From contig FMEL01000006.1 of assembly GCA_900066355.1 (NCBI GenBank), positions 129,765 through 193,764 of the forward strand: a DNA stretch of 64,000 bases, given 5' to 3'. A model generated the notes under the pieces. It saw only the letters and a program-made list of their open reading frames with translations. It searched no databases and had not been told where the DNA came from. Origin of the DNA: an uncultured Ruminococcus sp. (GTDB lineage Bacteria > Bacillota > Clostridia > Lachnospirales > Lachnospiraceae). Position numbers and translations under genes: made by a program. Below, piece by piece: positions 24,724 through 34,244 of this stretch (within the stretch, counting starts at the first letter, position 1; the number at the start of each line of letters is the position of its first letter).

Positions 24724-27012
24724 ATGGACAGTAAAGTATATAAATATATGGATTGGCCGGAGATTGAAGCAGTCGTTTACGGAGAGGAAGCAACACCGCG
24801 GGATCTGATGGCACCGAGAATAACAGCCGATGGAGTATTGGTACAGGGATTCTTTCCGAATGCAGACAGTGTGGAAGTACTTGTAGACAAAAAAACTTAT
24901 AAAATGGAACAGCAGGATGAAGCAGGGTATTTTGCAGCAATGCTTCCGATGCGTAAGGTTCCGTCTTATCAGTACCGCATTACGAAAGGTAAAGAAGTCT
25001 GTACGGTGAATGATCCATATGCATTTCCTGTACAGATTACCGAGGACGAAGAAAAGGCTTTCTGTGCCGGTGTGTATTACCATGCATATGAAAAACTGGG
25101 AGCGCATCCGAAAGAGATAGACGGAGTGACCGGAACCAGCTTTGCTGTATGGGCGCCGAATGCACTCCGTGTCAGTGTTGTCGGAGACTTTAATAACTGG
25201 GATGGCAGGTGCCATATGATGCACCGCATGCCGATGTCAGGAATCTATGAGCTGTTTATTCCGGGAGTTGGGGATGGTGCAGTTTACAAATACGAAATGA
25301 AACTGAAAGGTGGTGCGATTCAACTGAAATCTGATCCGTATGCAGCATGTACGGAACTCCCGCCGGCATCTGCATCTGTTGTCAAAGACCTGCGTAATTA
25401 TGCGTGGGATGATGCTGTGTGGATGGATGCACGTGAGAAATATAAAGACCGTCATCAGCCGGTATCTATTTATGAGACAAGTCTGACTGTCTGGAAAAAT
25501 GCGCAGGAACTGGTCGATTATGTAAAAGAATTGAAATATACCCATGTGGAACTTCATCCGGTGATGGAATATCTGGATGAGGATGCCGGAGAGTACAGCA
25601 CTTTTGCTTACTATGCACCGGATCGCCGATTCGGAATGCCGGAAGATTTCCAACAGCTGGTCAATGCACTTCACAAAGAGAATATCGGAGTGATCCTGGA
25701 CTGGACACCGTCTCATTTTCCACGTCAGGAGGGTGGACTGGAACTGTTTGATGGAACACCTCTGTATGAAAACCCGGATCCGTCCATGGCAATTCATCCG
25801 ATGTGGGGAACACTGTTATTCAATTTTGAAAGCCCGATGGTGAAGGATTTCCTTCTTGCAAATGCATTTTACTGGCTGGAATTTTATCATGCAGATGGTC
25901 TGAGACTGGATGACGTGGATTCTATGCTATATCTTGATTTCGGCAGAGAATACGGACAGTGGAGACCGAATATCTACGGAACAAATGAAAATCTTGAAGC
26001 AGTAGAATTTCTGAAACATCTGAATTCCATACTGCAGAAAAAACTGCCGGGAACGATGACAATCGCACAGGAGGACGGTCTCTGGTCGGAACTGACAGGA
26101 AGTGTCGAGGATGATAATATTGGTTTTTCTTATAAATGGAACAACAACTGGGCAGGAGATTTCTTGAATTATCTGTCCAAAGATCCGATTGAGCGCCAGT
26201 ATGTCCATGACCAGCTGACATTGTCTATGCTGTACACGTACTGTGAGCACTTTGTGCTTCCGCTTGGAAGCCGCCAGACCGGTGATCAGGAAAGCTTCAT
26301 GGAGAAACTTCCGGGGGATGATGCGCAAAAGATGAGTCAGATCCGTGCGGCATATTCTTATATGATGCTTCATCCGGGATGCAAGATGATGGCACCGGAT
26401 AAAGAGACACCGGAAGAACTTCAGAAATTTATTCATGATCTGAATGGACTGTACGTTTCACAGCCGGCAATGTATCAGATGGATGATGATTATGAAGGAT
26501 TTGAATGGATCCAGCTTATGAAATATGAAGAAAATGTCCTGACATTCCTTCGTAAGACGGAAAACCCGGATGAAACACTTCTGGCAGTCTGCAACTTTGC
26601 GGCAGTTCCATATGAAAATTATCAGGTGGGAGTTCCTTTCTATGGAAAATATAAAGAAATCTTCAACAGTGACCGCAAAGAATATGGCGGACAGGGAATC
26701 GTTAATCTGCGTGCAAAGACCTGCAAGCAGGCAGAATGCGATGAAAGAGAGTATTCCGTTACCTTTAAGATCCCGGCACTTGGTGTAGCTGTATTTTCCT
26801 GCACACCGGGAAAAAAACCAGAGAAGCTTGCAGTAGCTGCGAAGAAGCCGGAAACAGCAAAGAAGACAACCCGAAAAGCAGCCGTGAAGAAAGACAGCAC
26901 AAAGAAAGTAGCTGCAAAGAAGGTTGCTGCGAAGAAAACATCGGCAAAAAAGACAACAACAGCCAAAAAAACAACAGCGAAAAAGAACATTAAAAAAGAT
27001 ATTGCAGTATAA
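24724..27012 (+). CDS. branching-enzyme-like GH13 protein with histone-H1-like tail
   Basis: The 762-residue protein has an N-terminal CBM48 (FAVWAPNALRVSVVGDFNNWDG) and a GlgB-type GH13 barrel. Region I (DWTPSHFP), the nucleophile region (GLRLDDVDSMLYLDF) and the acid/base region (TIAQEDG) are kept. The fourth region, normally LPLSHDEVVHGK with the third catalytic Asp, reads LPLGSRQTGDQES at residues 512-524. The following stretch that in GlgB reads GNEFAQ..EW is also absent. The last 65 residues are Lys/Ala/Thr repeats like histone H1. It may be a glucan-binding pseudo-enzyme or have altered activity. The ATG at 24724 follows AGGAGGGGGA; upstream codons lack a site. Confidence 0.85.
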   Translation: MDSKVYKYMDWPEIEAVVYGEEATPRDLMAPRITADGVLVQGFFPNADSVEVLVDKKTYKMEQQDEAGYFAAMLPMRKVPSYQYRITKGKEVCTVNDPYAFPVQITEDEEKAFCAGVYYHAYEKLGAHPKEIDGVTGTSFAVWAPNALRVSVVGDFNNWDGRCHMMHRMPMSGIYELFIPGVGDGAVYKYEMKLKGGAIQLKSDPYAACTELPPASASVVKDLRNYAWDDAVWMDAREKYKDRHQPVSIYETSLTVWKNAQELVDYVKELKYTHVELHPVMEYLDEDAGEYSTFAYYAPDRRFGMPEDFQQLVNALHKENIGVILDWTPSHFPRQEGGLELFDGTPLYENPDPSMAIHPMWGTLLFNFESPMVKDFLLANAFYWLEFYHADGLRLDDVDSMLYLDFGREYGQWRPNIYGTNENLEAVEFLKHLNSILQKKLPGTMTIAQEDGLWSELTGSVEDDNIGFSYKWNNNWAGDFLNYLSKDPIERQYVHDQLTLSMLYTYCEHFVLPLGSRQTGDQESFMEKLPGDDAQKMSQIRAAYSYMMLHPGCKMMAPDKETPEELQKFIHDLNGLYVSQPAMYQMDDDYEGFEWIQLMKYEENVLTFLRKTENPDETLLAVCNFAAVPYENYQVGVPFYGKYKEIFNSDRKEYGGQGIVNLRAKTCKQAECDEREYSVTFKIPALGVAVFSCTPGKKPEKLAVAAKKPETAKKTTRKAAVKKDSTKKVAAKKVAAKKTSAKKTTTAKKTTAKKNIKKDIAV

Positions 27013-27013
27013 T

Positions 27014-27049
27014 AAAACAGCCGTCAGTTTGGAACTGACGGCTGTTTTT
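27014..27049 (+). terminator. terminator after the branching-enzyme-like gene
   Basis: AAAACAGCCGTCAGTT pairs perfectly with AACTGACGGCTGTTTT across a 3-nt loop, with a trailing T-run. Its A-rich left side could also stop the tRNA transcript from the right. Confidence 0.9.
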
Positions 27050-27062
27050 GGAAAAAAAATAA

Positions 27063-27135
27063 AGCTGAAAATGGGACTCGAACCCACGACCCCTTCATTA
27101 CGAGTGAAGTGCTCTACCAACTGAGCTATTTCAGC
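27063..27135 (-). tRNA. tRNA-Thr (CGT anticodon)
   Basis: The minus strand gives acceptor GCTGAAA paired with TTTCAGC and discriminator T, D arm AGCTCAGTTGGTAGAGC, anticodon stem CTTCA/TGAAG around loop CTCGTAA, and T arm GTGGGTTCGAGTCCCAT. The anticodon CGT reads ACG codons. CCA is not encoded. Length 73 nt. Confidence 0.95.
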
Positions 27136-27222
27136 TTGTGTTCAGACACAAAATATATTATACCGTATTTTAGCAAAATTGCAAGAAAAAGTTTTTCAGT
27201 GGGCATGCATTTTTTTCAGTGC

Positions 27223-27250
27223 TTGCAATGAGTGAAAATTATGTTATGAT
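27223..27250 (+). promoter_or_regulatory. promoter of the M20 hydrolase gene
   Basis: TTGCAA (27223-27228), 16 nt, TATGAT (27245-27250), about 90 bp before the start codon. Confidence 0.6.
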
Positions 27251-27340
27251 AGGAGAATATGAGCATACTATTTATATAACGTATTAACTCGTAAAAGCAT
27301 TGCGGATGGACAAAATCACCCGCAAGGGGAGATGAGATTC

Positions 27341-28654
27341 ATGATAGATGAAGCTGGGAAACGTATTCTTGAACGGATCGATGCGCACAGAGCGCAGATC
27401 ATTGCATTTGCAGAGGATATCGCTGCACATCCGGAGCCGGGTTTTGAAGAAGTACGGACAGCCGGAAAGACAGCAGAGTTTCTGAAATCACTCGGTTACG
27501 AAGTGAAGGAGCATCTTGCCATTACCGGAGTAAAAGGCGAGATGAAACGAAAAGGCGGTCCGACTCTGACTGTGATAGGCGAACTGGATGCGATCGGATG
27601 CCATTCTCATCCGATGGCTGACAGACGGACGGGAGTTGCTCATGCCTGCGGACACCATGCACAGATGGCAGCGATGATCGGCTGTGCGATTGCAATGGCT
27701 GATCCGGAAATACAGGACGAGCTGGATGGCAATGTGAATTTTCTTGCGGTTCCGGCAGAAGAATATATTGATGCAGATAAGCGTACCCGCCTGAAAGAAA
27801 AAGGAATCGAATTTTGTTGTGGTAAGAGTGAGATGATCCGAACAGGGGTATTTGATGATGCAGATATTGCACTTACGACACATGTGCATATGGTTCCGGT
27901 AAAAGAAGATTTTTACCTTGGAAATCCTCCATGCAACGGCTATACGGCAGAGCAAGTGACAGTACGGGGAAAGGCAGCACATGGGGCGATTGATCCGTGG
28001 AATGGAGTAAATGCCTTAAGCATCACGACCAGTGCAATCCAGATGATGGGGCTGATGAGAGAGACCTTCCGGGAGGAAGATCATGTGAGACTTCACAATG
28101 TGATCCGTAAGGCTGGCGATGTGATCAACAGTGTGCCGGATGAGGCAGTCATTGAGACGAAGGTACGTGCGGCATCATTGGAGCGGATCGAGCAGGTTAT
28201 GGAGATGGTAAATCGTGCGTATGCCGGTTCAGCCTATGCTTTTGGTGGGAAAATAGAAAGAGAAGTCCTTCAAGGCTATATGCCGATTCTTCCTCGTGAG
28301 GCAGATGAAGCACTGATTGAAGCGGCAAATGATCTGGGACTCGATTATCGCACAGTACAAAAAGGCGATTTCAATAATGCCTGTACCGATGTAGGGGATC
28401 TGAGTCACCTTCTTCCGATCGTTAATTTTACTTTTAAAGGATTTGAAGGTAAACTGCACGGGGCTGACTTTAAGATCACTGATCCGGAAAAAGCTTATAT
28501 TTTGCCAGCGAAGCTTCTGGCACTGACTGCATATAAGCTCCTTCGAAATGGCGGAGAAAAGGCAAAAGAAATCCAAAACAGCTACACACCGTTTTTTGAT
28601 AAAGACAGCTACATACAATATGTAAAGAAAATCACAGAGAAAAAGGCTGACTAA
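27341..28654 (+). CDS. M20-family amidohydrolase
   Basis: A 437-residue metal-dependent amidohydrolase of the AbgB/hippurate-hydrolase type. The metal motif HACGHH lies at residues 101-106, preceded by GELDAIG and followed by the acidic AEEYID that supplies the general base. THVHMVP is a further ligand region, and a dimerisation insert lies in the middle. Such enzymes cleave N-acyl or p-aminobenzoyl-glutamate-type amides; the substrate here is unknown. I chose the ATG at 27341 since GGGGAG is 9 nt before it; the in-frame ATG at 27332 is too close to that site. The pot genes follow after 39 nt, so read-through is possible. Confidence 0.9.
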   Translation: MIDEAGKRILERIDAHRAQIIAFAEDIAAHPEPGFEEVRTAGKTAEFLKSLGYEVKEHLAITGVKGEMKRKGGPTLTVIGELDAIGCHSHPMADRRTGVAHACGHHAQMAAMIGCAIAMADPEIQDELDGNVNFLAVPAEEYIDADKRTRLKEKGIEFCCGKSEMIRTGVFDDADIALTTHVHMVPVKEDFYLGNPPCNGYTAEQVTVRGKAAHGAIDPWNGVNALSITTSAIQMMGLMRETFREEDHVRLHNVIRKAGDVINSVPDEAVIETKVRAASLERIEQVMEMVNRAYAGSAYAFGGKIEREVLQGYMPILPREADEALIEAANDLGLDYRTVQKGDFNNACTDVGDLSHLLPIVNFTFKGFEGKLHGADFKITDPEKAYILPAKLLALTAYKLLRNGGEKAKEIQNSYTPFFDKDSYIQYVKKITEKKAD

Positions 28655-28693
28655 TATAATAAAAAGAACAGCAGGAGGACAGACAGAAGAAAA

Positions 28694-29791
28694 ATGACAG
28701 AAAAATGTTTGGAATTAAAAGAGATAAAAAAGTCGTTTTCAAAAGAAGAGACCGTATTGAAGGAGATCAGTCTTTCGATTGATAAAGGAGAGTTTATCAC
28801 GCTCCTTGGATCTTCCGGCTGCGGAAAGACGACAACACTGCGTATTATAGCAGGACTTGAAACACCGGATTCCGGGAGAGTATTCCTTGATGGCAGAGAT
28901 GTGACCGGCCTGGCACCGGAGGCGCGTGATGTCAATACAGTATTTCAGAATTATGCACTCTTTCCGCATATGACAGTTGCAGACAATATCGGATATGGAC
29001 TGAAACTGAAAAAAACACCGAAAGCGGAGATTAAGAAACGTGTATCGGAGATGTTGGATCTCGTGCAGCTTCCGGGATTTGAGAAAAGAAAGCCGTCCGA
29101 GCTATCCGGAGGACAGAGACAGCGTGTGGCAATCGCAAGAGCACTGGTCAATAATCCGAAGGTCCTTCTTCTTGATGAACCTCTTGGCGCTCTGGATCTC
29201 CAGCTTCGCCGTGCCATGCAGCTTGAACTGAAGAAATTACAGAAAAAACTTGGTATTACTTTTATCTATATCACGCATGATCAGGAAGAGGCCATCAATA
29301 TGTCTGACCGCATTGCTGTTATGAATCAGGGTACTTTTGAGCAGATCGGAACACCGGATGAGATTTATAATCATCCCAAAACGAGCTATGTAGCGACATT
29401 CGTTGGAAATGCCAATATCCTGAAAGGTACAGTGGAAGGAAGAGAAGGTGCAGATCTTAAGATTGCCATTGCCGGAGGCAGCGTTCTTGTTGTATCTGAA
29501 GGCAGAGAACTTAAGGCGGGTATGCCAGTTACTCTGGCTGTCCGAAGCGAAAATCTGATCTTTGATGAAAACTGCGAAGAGGGCCTTCCGGCAGAAGTTA
29601 TTGAAAAAAGTTTTGCAGGTGGTCTTCTTCGTGTCGTACTGAAACTTGCAGACGGAACAGAAGTCGTTGCAAACAGACATGGCATTGATGCAGGTGTGGA
29701 GCCGGGACAGAAAGTAACCTGTTCCTTTGCAGCAGAAAATGCGGTTCTGGTTGATCTTCCGGACGAAGCAGAAAGAGGGGCAGAAGTATGA
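28694..29791 (+). CDS. potA: polyamine-type ABC transporter ATPase, system 1
   Basis: A 365-residue ATPase of the spermidine/putrescine (PotA) type. Walker A GSSGCGKTT, Q-loop FQNYALFPHM, signature LSGGQRQRVAIARAL, Walker B LLLDEPLGALD and switch ITHDQEEA are all intact. A C-terminal TOBE domain (VRSENLIF onward) follows. It overlaps potB by 4 nt. Together with two permeases and a binding protein it forms a complete importer. Polyamine is the likely cargo from family resemblance, not proven. Confidence 0.93.
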   Translation: MTEKCLELKEIKKSFSKEETVLKEISLSIDKGEFITLLGSSGCGKTTTLRIIAGLETPDSGRVFLDGRDVTGLAPEARDVNTVFQNYALFPHMTVADNIGYGLKLKKTPKAEIKKRVSEMLDLVQLPGFEKRKPSELSGGQRQRVAIARALVNNPKVLLLDEPLGALDLQLRRAMQLELKKLQKKLGITFIYITHDQEEAINMSDRIAVMNQGTFEQIGTPDEIYNHPKTSYVATFVGNANILKGTVEGREGADLKIAIAGGSVLVVSEGRELKAGMPVTLAVRSENLIFDENCEEGLPAEVIEKSFAGGLLRVVLKLADGTEVVANRHGIDAGVEPGQKVTCSFAAENAVLVDLPDEAERGAEV

Positions 29792-30642
29792 AAAAACAGA
29801 AATCCGGCTCTGTCTGGATGATCCTGCCACTGTATATTTTTACACTGATCTTTGTTGCGGGTCCTCTGCTTTATATGGTTGCCTTAAGTTTTGCACAGCC
29901 AAAGGCAGGACATGGTGTAGAATGGATTTTTACCCTTGATAATTATCGTAAAATCCTTGATCCGGTATATATGAAGACATTTACAGGATCCTTTCAGCTG
30001 GCGGTAACCAGTACACTCATCATTTGTCTGCTCGGTTATCCGTTTGGATATTTTATGGCAAAGCTGTCTGATAAATGGAAAAAACGTGCGATGATCTTTC
30101 TGATGCTGCCGTTCTGGGTAAATTCACTGATACGTCTTTATGGATGGATGATAATCCTGCAGACAAAAGGACTTTTAAATCACGTATTAAAAAGTCTGGG
30201 ACTGATTGAAAAGCCTCTGAGGATCTTGTACAGTTATCCCGCAATCGTAATCGGTATGACTTATGTACTTTTGCCGTTTATGATCCTTTCTGTATATTCG
30301 AGTGCAGAGAAACTGGACTGGTCACTTGTAGAAGCAGCAAGAGATCTCGGCGCAAGTCCGATGAAGGCTTTCTGGACGGTGTCTTTCAAACTGACACTTC
30401 CGGGGCTTTTATCCGGGGTGATCCTGACATTTATTCCGTCCATGGGACTGTTTTTTATTGCAGATATCCTCGGCGGCAACAAAATCGTCCTTGTCGGAAG
30501 TCTGATTCAGGAGCAGATGACAAAAGGAAATAACTGGCCGTTTGCAGCAGCACTGGCAGTTGTTCTGATGGTTCTGACAACGCTTATGATCATGTTGTAT
30601 CGTAAAATAACAAATGCAAAAGAATTGGAGGGTGTGGGATGA
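29788..30642 (+). CDS. potB: polyamine-type ABC permease, system 1 (PotB)
   Basis: A 284-residue permease with six predicted helices and the cytoplasmic EAA loop VEAARDLGASPMKAFWTVSFKLTLP, which docks on the ATPase. KKQKSGSVWMILPLYIF is a typical PotB N-terminus. It overlaps potA and potC by 4 nt on each side (ATGA pattern), indicating coupled translation and a fixed subunit ratio. Confidence 0.93.
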   Translation: MKKQKSGSVWMILPLYIFTLIFVAGPLLYMVALSFAQPKAGHGVEWIFTLDNYRKILDPVYMKTFTGSFQLAVTSTLIICLLGYPFGYFMAKLSDKWKKRAMIFLMLPFWVNSLIRLYGWMIILQTKGLLNHVLKSLGLIEKPLRILYSYPAIVIGMTYVLLPFMILSVYSSAEKLDWSLVEAARDLGASPMKAFWTVSFKLTLPGLLSGVILTFIPSMGLFFIADILGGNKIVLVGSLIQEQMTKGNNWPFAAALAVVLMVLTTLMIMLYRKITNAKELEGVG

Positions 30643-31433
30643 AAAAGAAAAATTCAAAACTCTCCGGATTTTATCTGGGTCTGATTTTTGTACTGATGTA
30701 TCTGCCGATCGCGGTCGTCATTGTATTTTCATTTAATGAATCAAAACTCCCTGTAAGATTTACCGGATTTTCACTGAAATGGTATCAGGAACTGATTCAT
30801 GATGATGCGATGCTGGAAGCACTGGGCAACAGTTTATTCCTTGGTGTGATAAGCTGCTTTGTCTCCGCAGTGATCGGAACTCTGGGTGCGGTCGGCCTTT
30901 CCAGAATCCACTGGAAAACAAAAGGCATTTTGGAATATATTTCCATTCTTCCGCTCATGATTCCGGAAATCATTCTCGGTATGGTACTGATGGCATTTTT
31001 TTATATGATGAATCTGCCGTTTGGTATGCTGACACTGTTGATCGGCCATACAGTATTCTGTGTGCCGTATATTCTGATGGAGGTCAAGGCAAGACTTGCG
31101 GGTATGGATCCTTCGCTTGAAGAGGCGGCCAGAGATCTTGGAGCCGGACCGTTTCGGGCTTTCTGGGACATCATTCTTCCGCTTATTATGCCGGCAGTTA
31201 TGTCCGGATCACTTCTGGCATTTGCCATGTCCATGGATGATGTCGTAATCAGCATTTTTATTAACGGACCACGTCTGGCAACTTTGCCGATTAAAGTGTA
31301 TACGCAGATCAAGACAGGAGTTACACCGGAGGTAAATGCCCTATGTACGATCATGCTTGTCTTTACGGTTCTGATTTTATTCGTTTATACAATGATAGGC
31401 AAGGTGACAAAGGGAAACAACAAAAACAGCTAA
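30639..31433 (+). CDS. potC: polyamine-type ABC permease, system 1 (PotC)
   Basis: A 264-residue partner permease with six helices. The EAA loop is LEEAARDLGAGPFRAFWDIILP, and the family C-terminal region ATLPIKVYTQIKTGVTPEVNAL is present. It is the third gene of the run; the binding-protein gene potD follows after 102 bp with its own promoter. Confidence 0.93.
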   Translation: MKKKNSKLSGFYLGLIFVLMYLPIAVVIVFSFNESKLPVRFTGFSLKWYQELIHDDAMLEALGNSLFLGVISCFVSAVIGTLGAVGLSRIHWKTKGILEYISILPLMIPEIILGMVLMAFFYMMNLPFGMLTLLIGHTVFCVPYILMEVKARLAGMDPSLEEAARDLGAGPFRAFWDIILPLIMPAVMSGSLLAFAMSMDDVVISIFINGPRLATLPIKVYTQIKTGVTPEVNALCTIMLVFTVLILFVYTMIGKVTKGNNKNS

Positions 31434-31440
31434 TAAACTC

Positions 31441-31469
31441 TTTTCAATAAGGGCAAAGTAAGTTATACT
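31441..31469 (+). promoter_or_regulatory. internal promoter before potD
   Basis: TATACT at 31464-31469 is preceded by a weak TTTCAA about 16 nt upstream. An extra promoter here would let the binding protein be made in excess of the membrane subunits, as is usual for ABC importers. Confidence 0.4.
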
Positions 31470-31535
31470 GAACATGTCTGGACTTTGTAAAAAGGTTATC
31501 TAGAGACAAGAAAGACTAGAAGAGGAGAGACGAAT

Positions 31536-32567
31536 ATGAAAAAATTGTTAGTATGTGCATTATGTGCAGCAATGGTAGTTCCTGCATTCAGTGTATCTGT
31601 AAGCGCAGATTCTAAGGAACTGGTACTTTACACATGGGAAAACATGTTTCCGCAGGAAGTACTGGATGGCTTCGAAGAAGAAACTGGAATAAAAGTGGTA
31701 TATTCCAACTTTGATACAGATGAAAATATGCTGGAGAAGCTTTCCATGGCAAAAGGCGGAGATTATGACGTCGTTGTTGCAGATGACTATATTATCGAAA
31801 CAGCAATCCAGGAAGGACTTGTAGAAAAACTTGATACTTCCAAATTATCCGGATGGGACAACATCAATCCATTGTATCAGGGCCAGTTCTATGATCCGAA
31901 TGATGAATATACCGCTCCGTACGGTGCAGGAATTCCGCTGATCGTTTATGATCCGGATATGGTAGACATTGACATCAAAGGTTATGGAGATCTCTGGGAT
32001 GAATCTCTTGAGGACAGCATTGCACTGACAGCAAACTATCGTGTTATCAATGGTATTACAAACTTGGCGCTTGGTCAGGATTTCAACGATCAGAACCTGG
32101 ATGATATTGCAAAAACAGGAAAAAAACTTCTCGAGCTTGCTCCGAATGTTCGTCTGATCCAGGATGACAATACACAGGATTCTCTCCTTAACGGAGAAGC
32201 AAGTGTGGCATTCCTTTATACATCACAGGTAACTGCAGCCCTTCAGGAAAACCCGGATCTTAAGGTTGTATATCCGGAAGAGGGTCTTGGATTTGGTGTA
32301 ATGGGTATGTTCATTCCGAGTGAAGCACCGGATAAGGATGAAGCATATCAGTTTATGGATTACATCCTTCAGCCGGAAAATGCAGCAAAATGCTTTGATT
32401 ACATTGGATACTACTGTACAAATAAAGCAGCAGATTCACTTCTGGAAAACCAGAATCTCGTTGTACCGGATTCTGTAACAGAAGGTTCCGCAGTAGAAAA
32501 TATCAGCGCAGAAGCAGAAGAAGCTTACAATAAGAACTGGACAGAATTTAAGGCAGCCTGCGACTGA
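31536..32567 (+). CDS. potD: polyamine-type solute-binding protein, system 1 (PotD)
   Basis: A 343-residue secreted binding protein. It has a signal peptide (MKKLLVCALCAAMVVPAFSVSVSA) with no lipobox cysteine, so anchoring is unclear. The mature part begins ELVLYTWENMFPQEVLDGFEEETG, the PotD/PotF N-terminal pattern, and contains the YDVVVADDYII segment. Acidic and aromatic residues that contact polyamines are plausible but I did not map them. It follows its own promoter and an AGAGGAGAG site. Confidence 0.92.
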   Translation: MKKLLVCALCAAMVVPAFSVSVSADSKELVLYTWENMFPQEVLDGFEEETGIKVVYSNFDTDENMLEKLSMAKGGDYDVVVADDYIIETAIQEGLVEKLDTSKLSGWDNINPLYQGQFYDPNDEYTAPYGAGIPLIVYDPDMVDIDIKGYGDLWDESLEDSIALTANYRVINGITNLALGQDFNDQNLDDIAKTGKKLLELAPNVRLIQDDNTQDSLLNGEASVAFLYTSQVTAALQENPDLKVVYPEEGLGFGVMGMFIPSEAPDKDEAYQFMDYILQPENAAKCFDYIGYYCTNKAADSLLENQNLVVPDSVTEGSAVENISAEAEEAYNKNWTEFKAACD

Positions 32568-32588
32568 TAAGAACAAGGGGGAAGCAGG

Positions 32589-34244
32589 ATGGAAATCTAT
32601 AAAGGTATTGCTACCTTTTCAGGAATAGCCATCGGCAAAGTACTGTATTACAGCAGAGGGGAGTACCAGATACGTCAGTGTCTGGTCAGCAACATTAAAA
32701 AAGAAATCAGCGATTTTCAGGAAGCAAGGCTTCAGGCAGTTCATAAATTACACGAACTGTATGAAGCCAGCCGGCTCCTCAATGAGCAGGAGGCACGTGC
32801 TTTCTTAAGACAGATCAAACTTCTGGAATCAGAAAGTTATCAGAATGCAATCGAAAGCAGCATTGCCCATGAAAAGGTGAATGCTGCTTATGCAGTTATG
32901 ATCAACAGAGATGAGCTTGTTGAGACCTTCCGTAATCTGGAAGAACCGGTCATTCGCAGACGAATCAACGATATGCAGGAGATTTCCAATCGCCTGATTC
33001 AGATCCTTGGTGGCGCGGCAATCCGCATCAACCTCGGGGATGAGCCGGTGATCCTTGTGGCGGAGGCGCTGTCTCCGACGGAAATCATGGAGATGGATAA
33101 AGATAAACTTCTTGCAGTGGTCATGCACCATGGTTCTACCGTTTCGCATGCATCGATCATGGCGAAGACAATGGAAATCCCGACGCTGGTTGACATTGCC
33201 GCTGATGATGAATGGGATGGAATGACTGCAATCGTAGACGGATATACCGGCACATTTTATCTGAATCCGGATGCGGAGATCCGACGGGAATATGAAATTC
33301 GCCTCGAGGCAGACCACAGGGAGCGTGAAGCTCTTCTCGAGTTAAAAGCCCAGAAGGATGAGACAAAAGATGGAAGAAAGATTGGACTTTATGCAAATAT
33401 CGGGAACATGAGTGACCTGAGCAGCGTGCTTTATTACGGTGCGAAGGGTATCGGACTTCTTCGAAGTGAATTCCAGTACCTCGGTCGTGAGAATTATCCG
33501 AGAGAAAACGAGTTGTTCCGTGCGTATAAGAAAGTGGCTGAGACGATGGGAGAACGACTGGCTGTGATTCGTACTGCAGATCTTGGCGCAGATAAGCAGG
33601 CACCTTATCTGGACATTCCGCAGGAGACCAATCCGATCATGGGTAACCGCGGAATCCGTCTTTGTCTGGATCGAAGAAGAATGTTTAAGGCACAGCTTCG
33701 CGCAATCTATCGTGCCAGTGCTTACGGCAATCTCGCGATGATGTTTCCAATGATCGATTCCGAAGAAGAAATGGATGAGATTGAGAAGATTATCGGGGAA
33801 GTGAAGGAAGGCCTGCGCGAGAAAGATATTCCATTTAAGGATATCATGACAGGAATCATGATCGAGACACCGGCAGCAGTTATGATCAGCCGTGAACTTG
33901 CAATCAGAGTAGATTTTCTGAGCATCGGAACGAATGATCTTACACAGTATACGCTGGCGATGGACCGTCAGAATCCGCTCTTGAAGGACAAGTACAATGA
34001 CCATCATCCGGCCGTCCTTCGTATGGTGCGAATGGTGGTGGAATCAGCGCATAAAGAAGGAAAGCGCGTTGGAATTTGTGGGGAGCTTGCTGCGGATACA
34101 GCTCTTACCGGTAAATTCCTTGAAATGGGAGTTGATTTTCTTTCAGTTGTACCGGCGTGCGTACTTCCTGTCCGTAAAGCAATTCGGGAAACAGATCTTA
34201 GTGGAGTATCTGCACCGAAAGTAAATGAGGATAATAATGAATAA
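32589..34244 (+). CDS. PTS enzyme I-like PEP phosphotransferase
   Basis: A 551-residue PEP-utilising protein of the PtsI family, close to the usual 570. The phosphorylated histidine is H187 in HGSTVSHASIMAKTMEIPTLV; the family form is GGxTSHxAI, so the flanks are altered. MIETPAAVMISREL and FLSIGTNDLTQYTLAMDR are the C-terminal signatures of the PEP-binding barrel. No N-terminal GAF domain is present, so it is not a PtsP-type protein. HPr and sugar permeases are not adjacent. It lies 21 nt after potD, which would place it in that transcript; a link between polyamine uptake and PTS is inference only. Confidence 0.88.
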   Translation: MEIYKGIATFSGIAIGKVLYYSRGEYQIRQCLVSNIKKEISDFQEARLQAVHKLHELYEASRLLNEQEARAFLRQIKLLESESYQNAIESSIAHEKVNAAYAVMINRDELVETFRNLEEPVIRRRINDMQEISNRLIQILGGAAIRINLGDEPVILVAEALSPTEIMEMDKDKLLAVVMHHGSTVSHASIMAKTMEIPTLVDIAADDEWDGMTAIVDGYTGTFYLNPDAEIRREYEIRLEADHREREALLELKAQKDETKDGRKIGLYANIGNMSDLSSVLYYGAKGIGLLRSEFQYLGRENYPRENELFRAYKKVAETMGERLAVIRTADLGADKQAPYLDIPQETNPIMGNRGIRLCLDRRRMFKAQLRAIYRASAYGNLAMMFPMIDSEEEMDEIEKIIGEVKEGLREKDIPFKDIMTGIMIETPAAVMISRELAIRVDFLSIGTNDLTQYTLAMDRQNPLLKDKYNDHHPAVLRMVRMVVESAHKEGKRVGICGELAADTALTGKFLEMGVDFLSVVPACVLPVRKAIRETDLSGVSAPKVNEDNNE

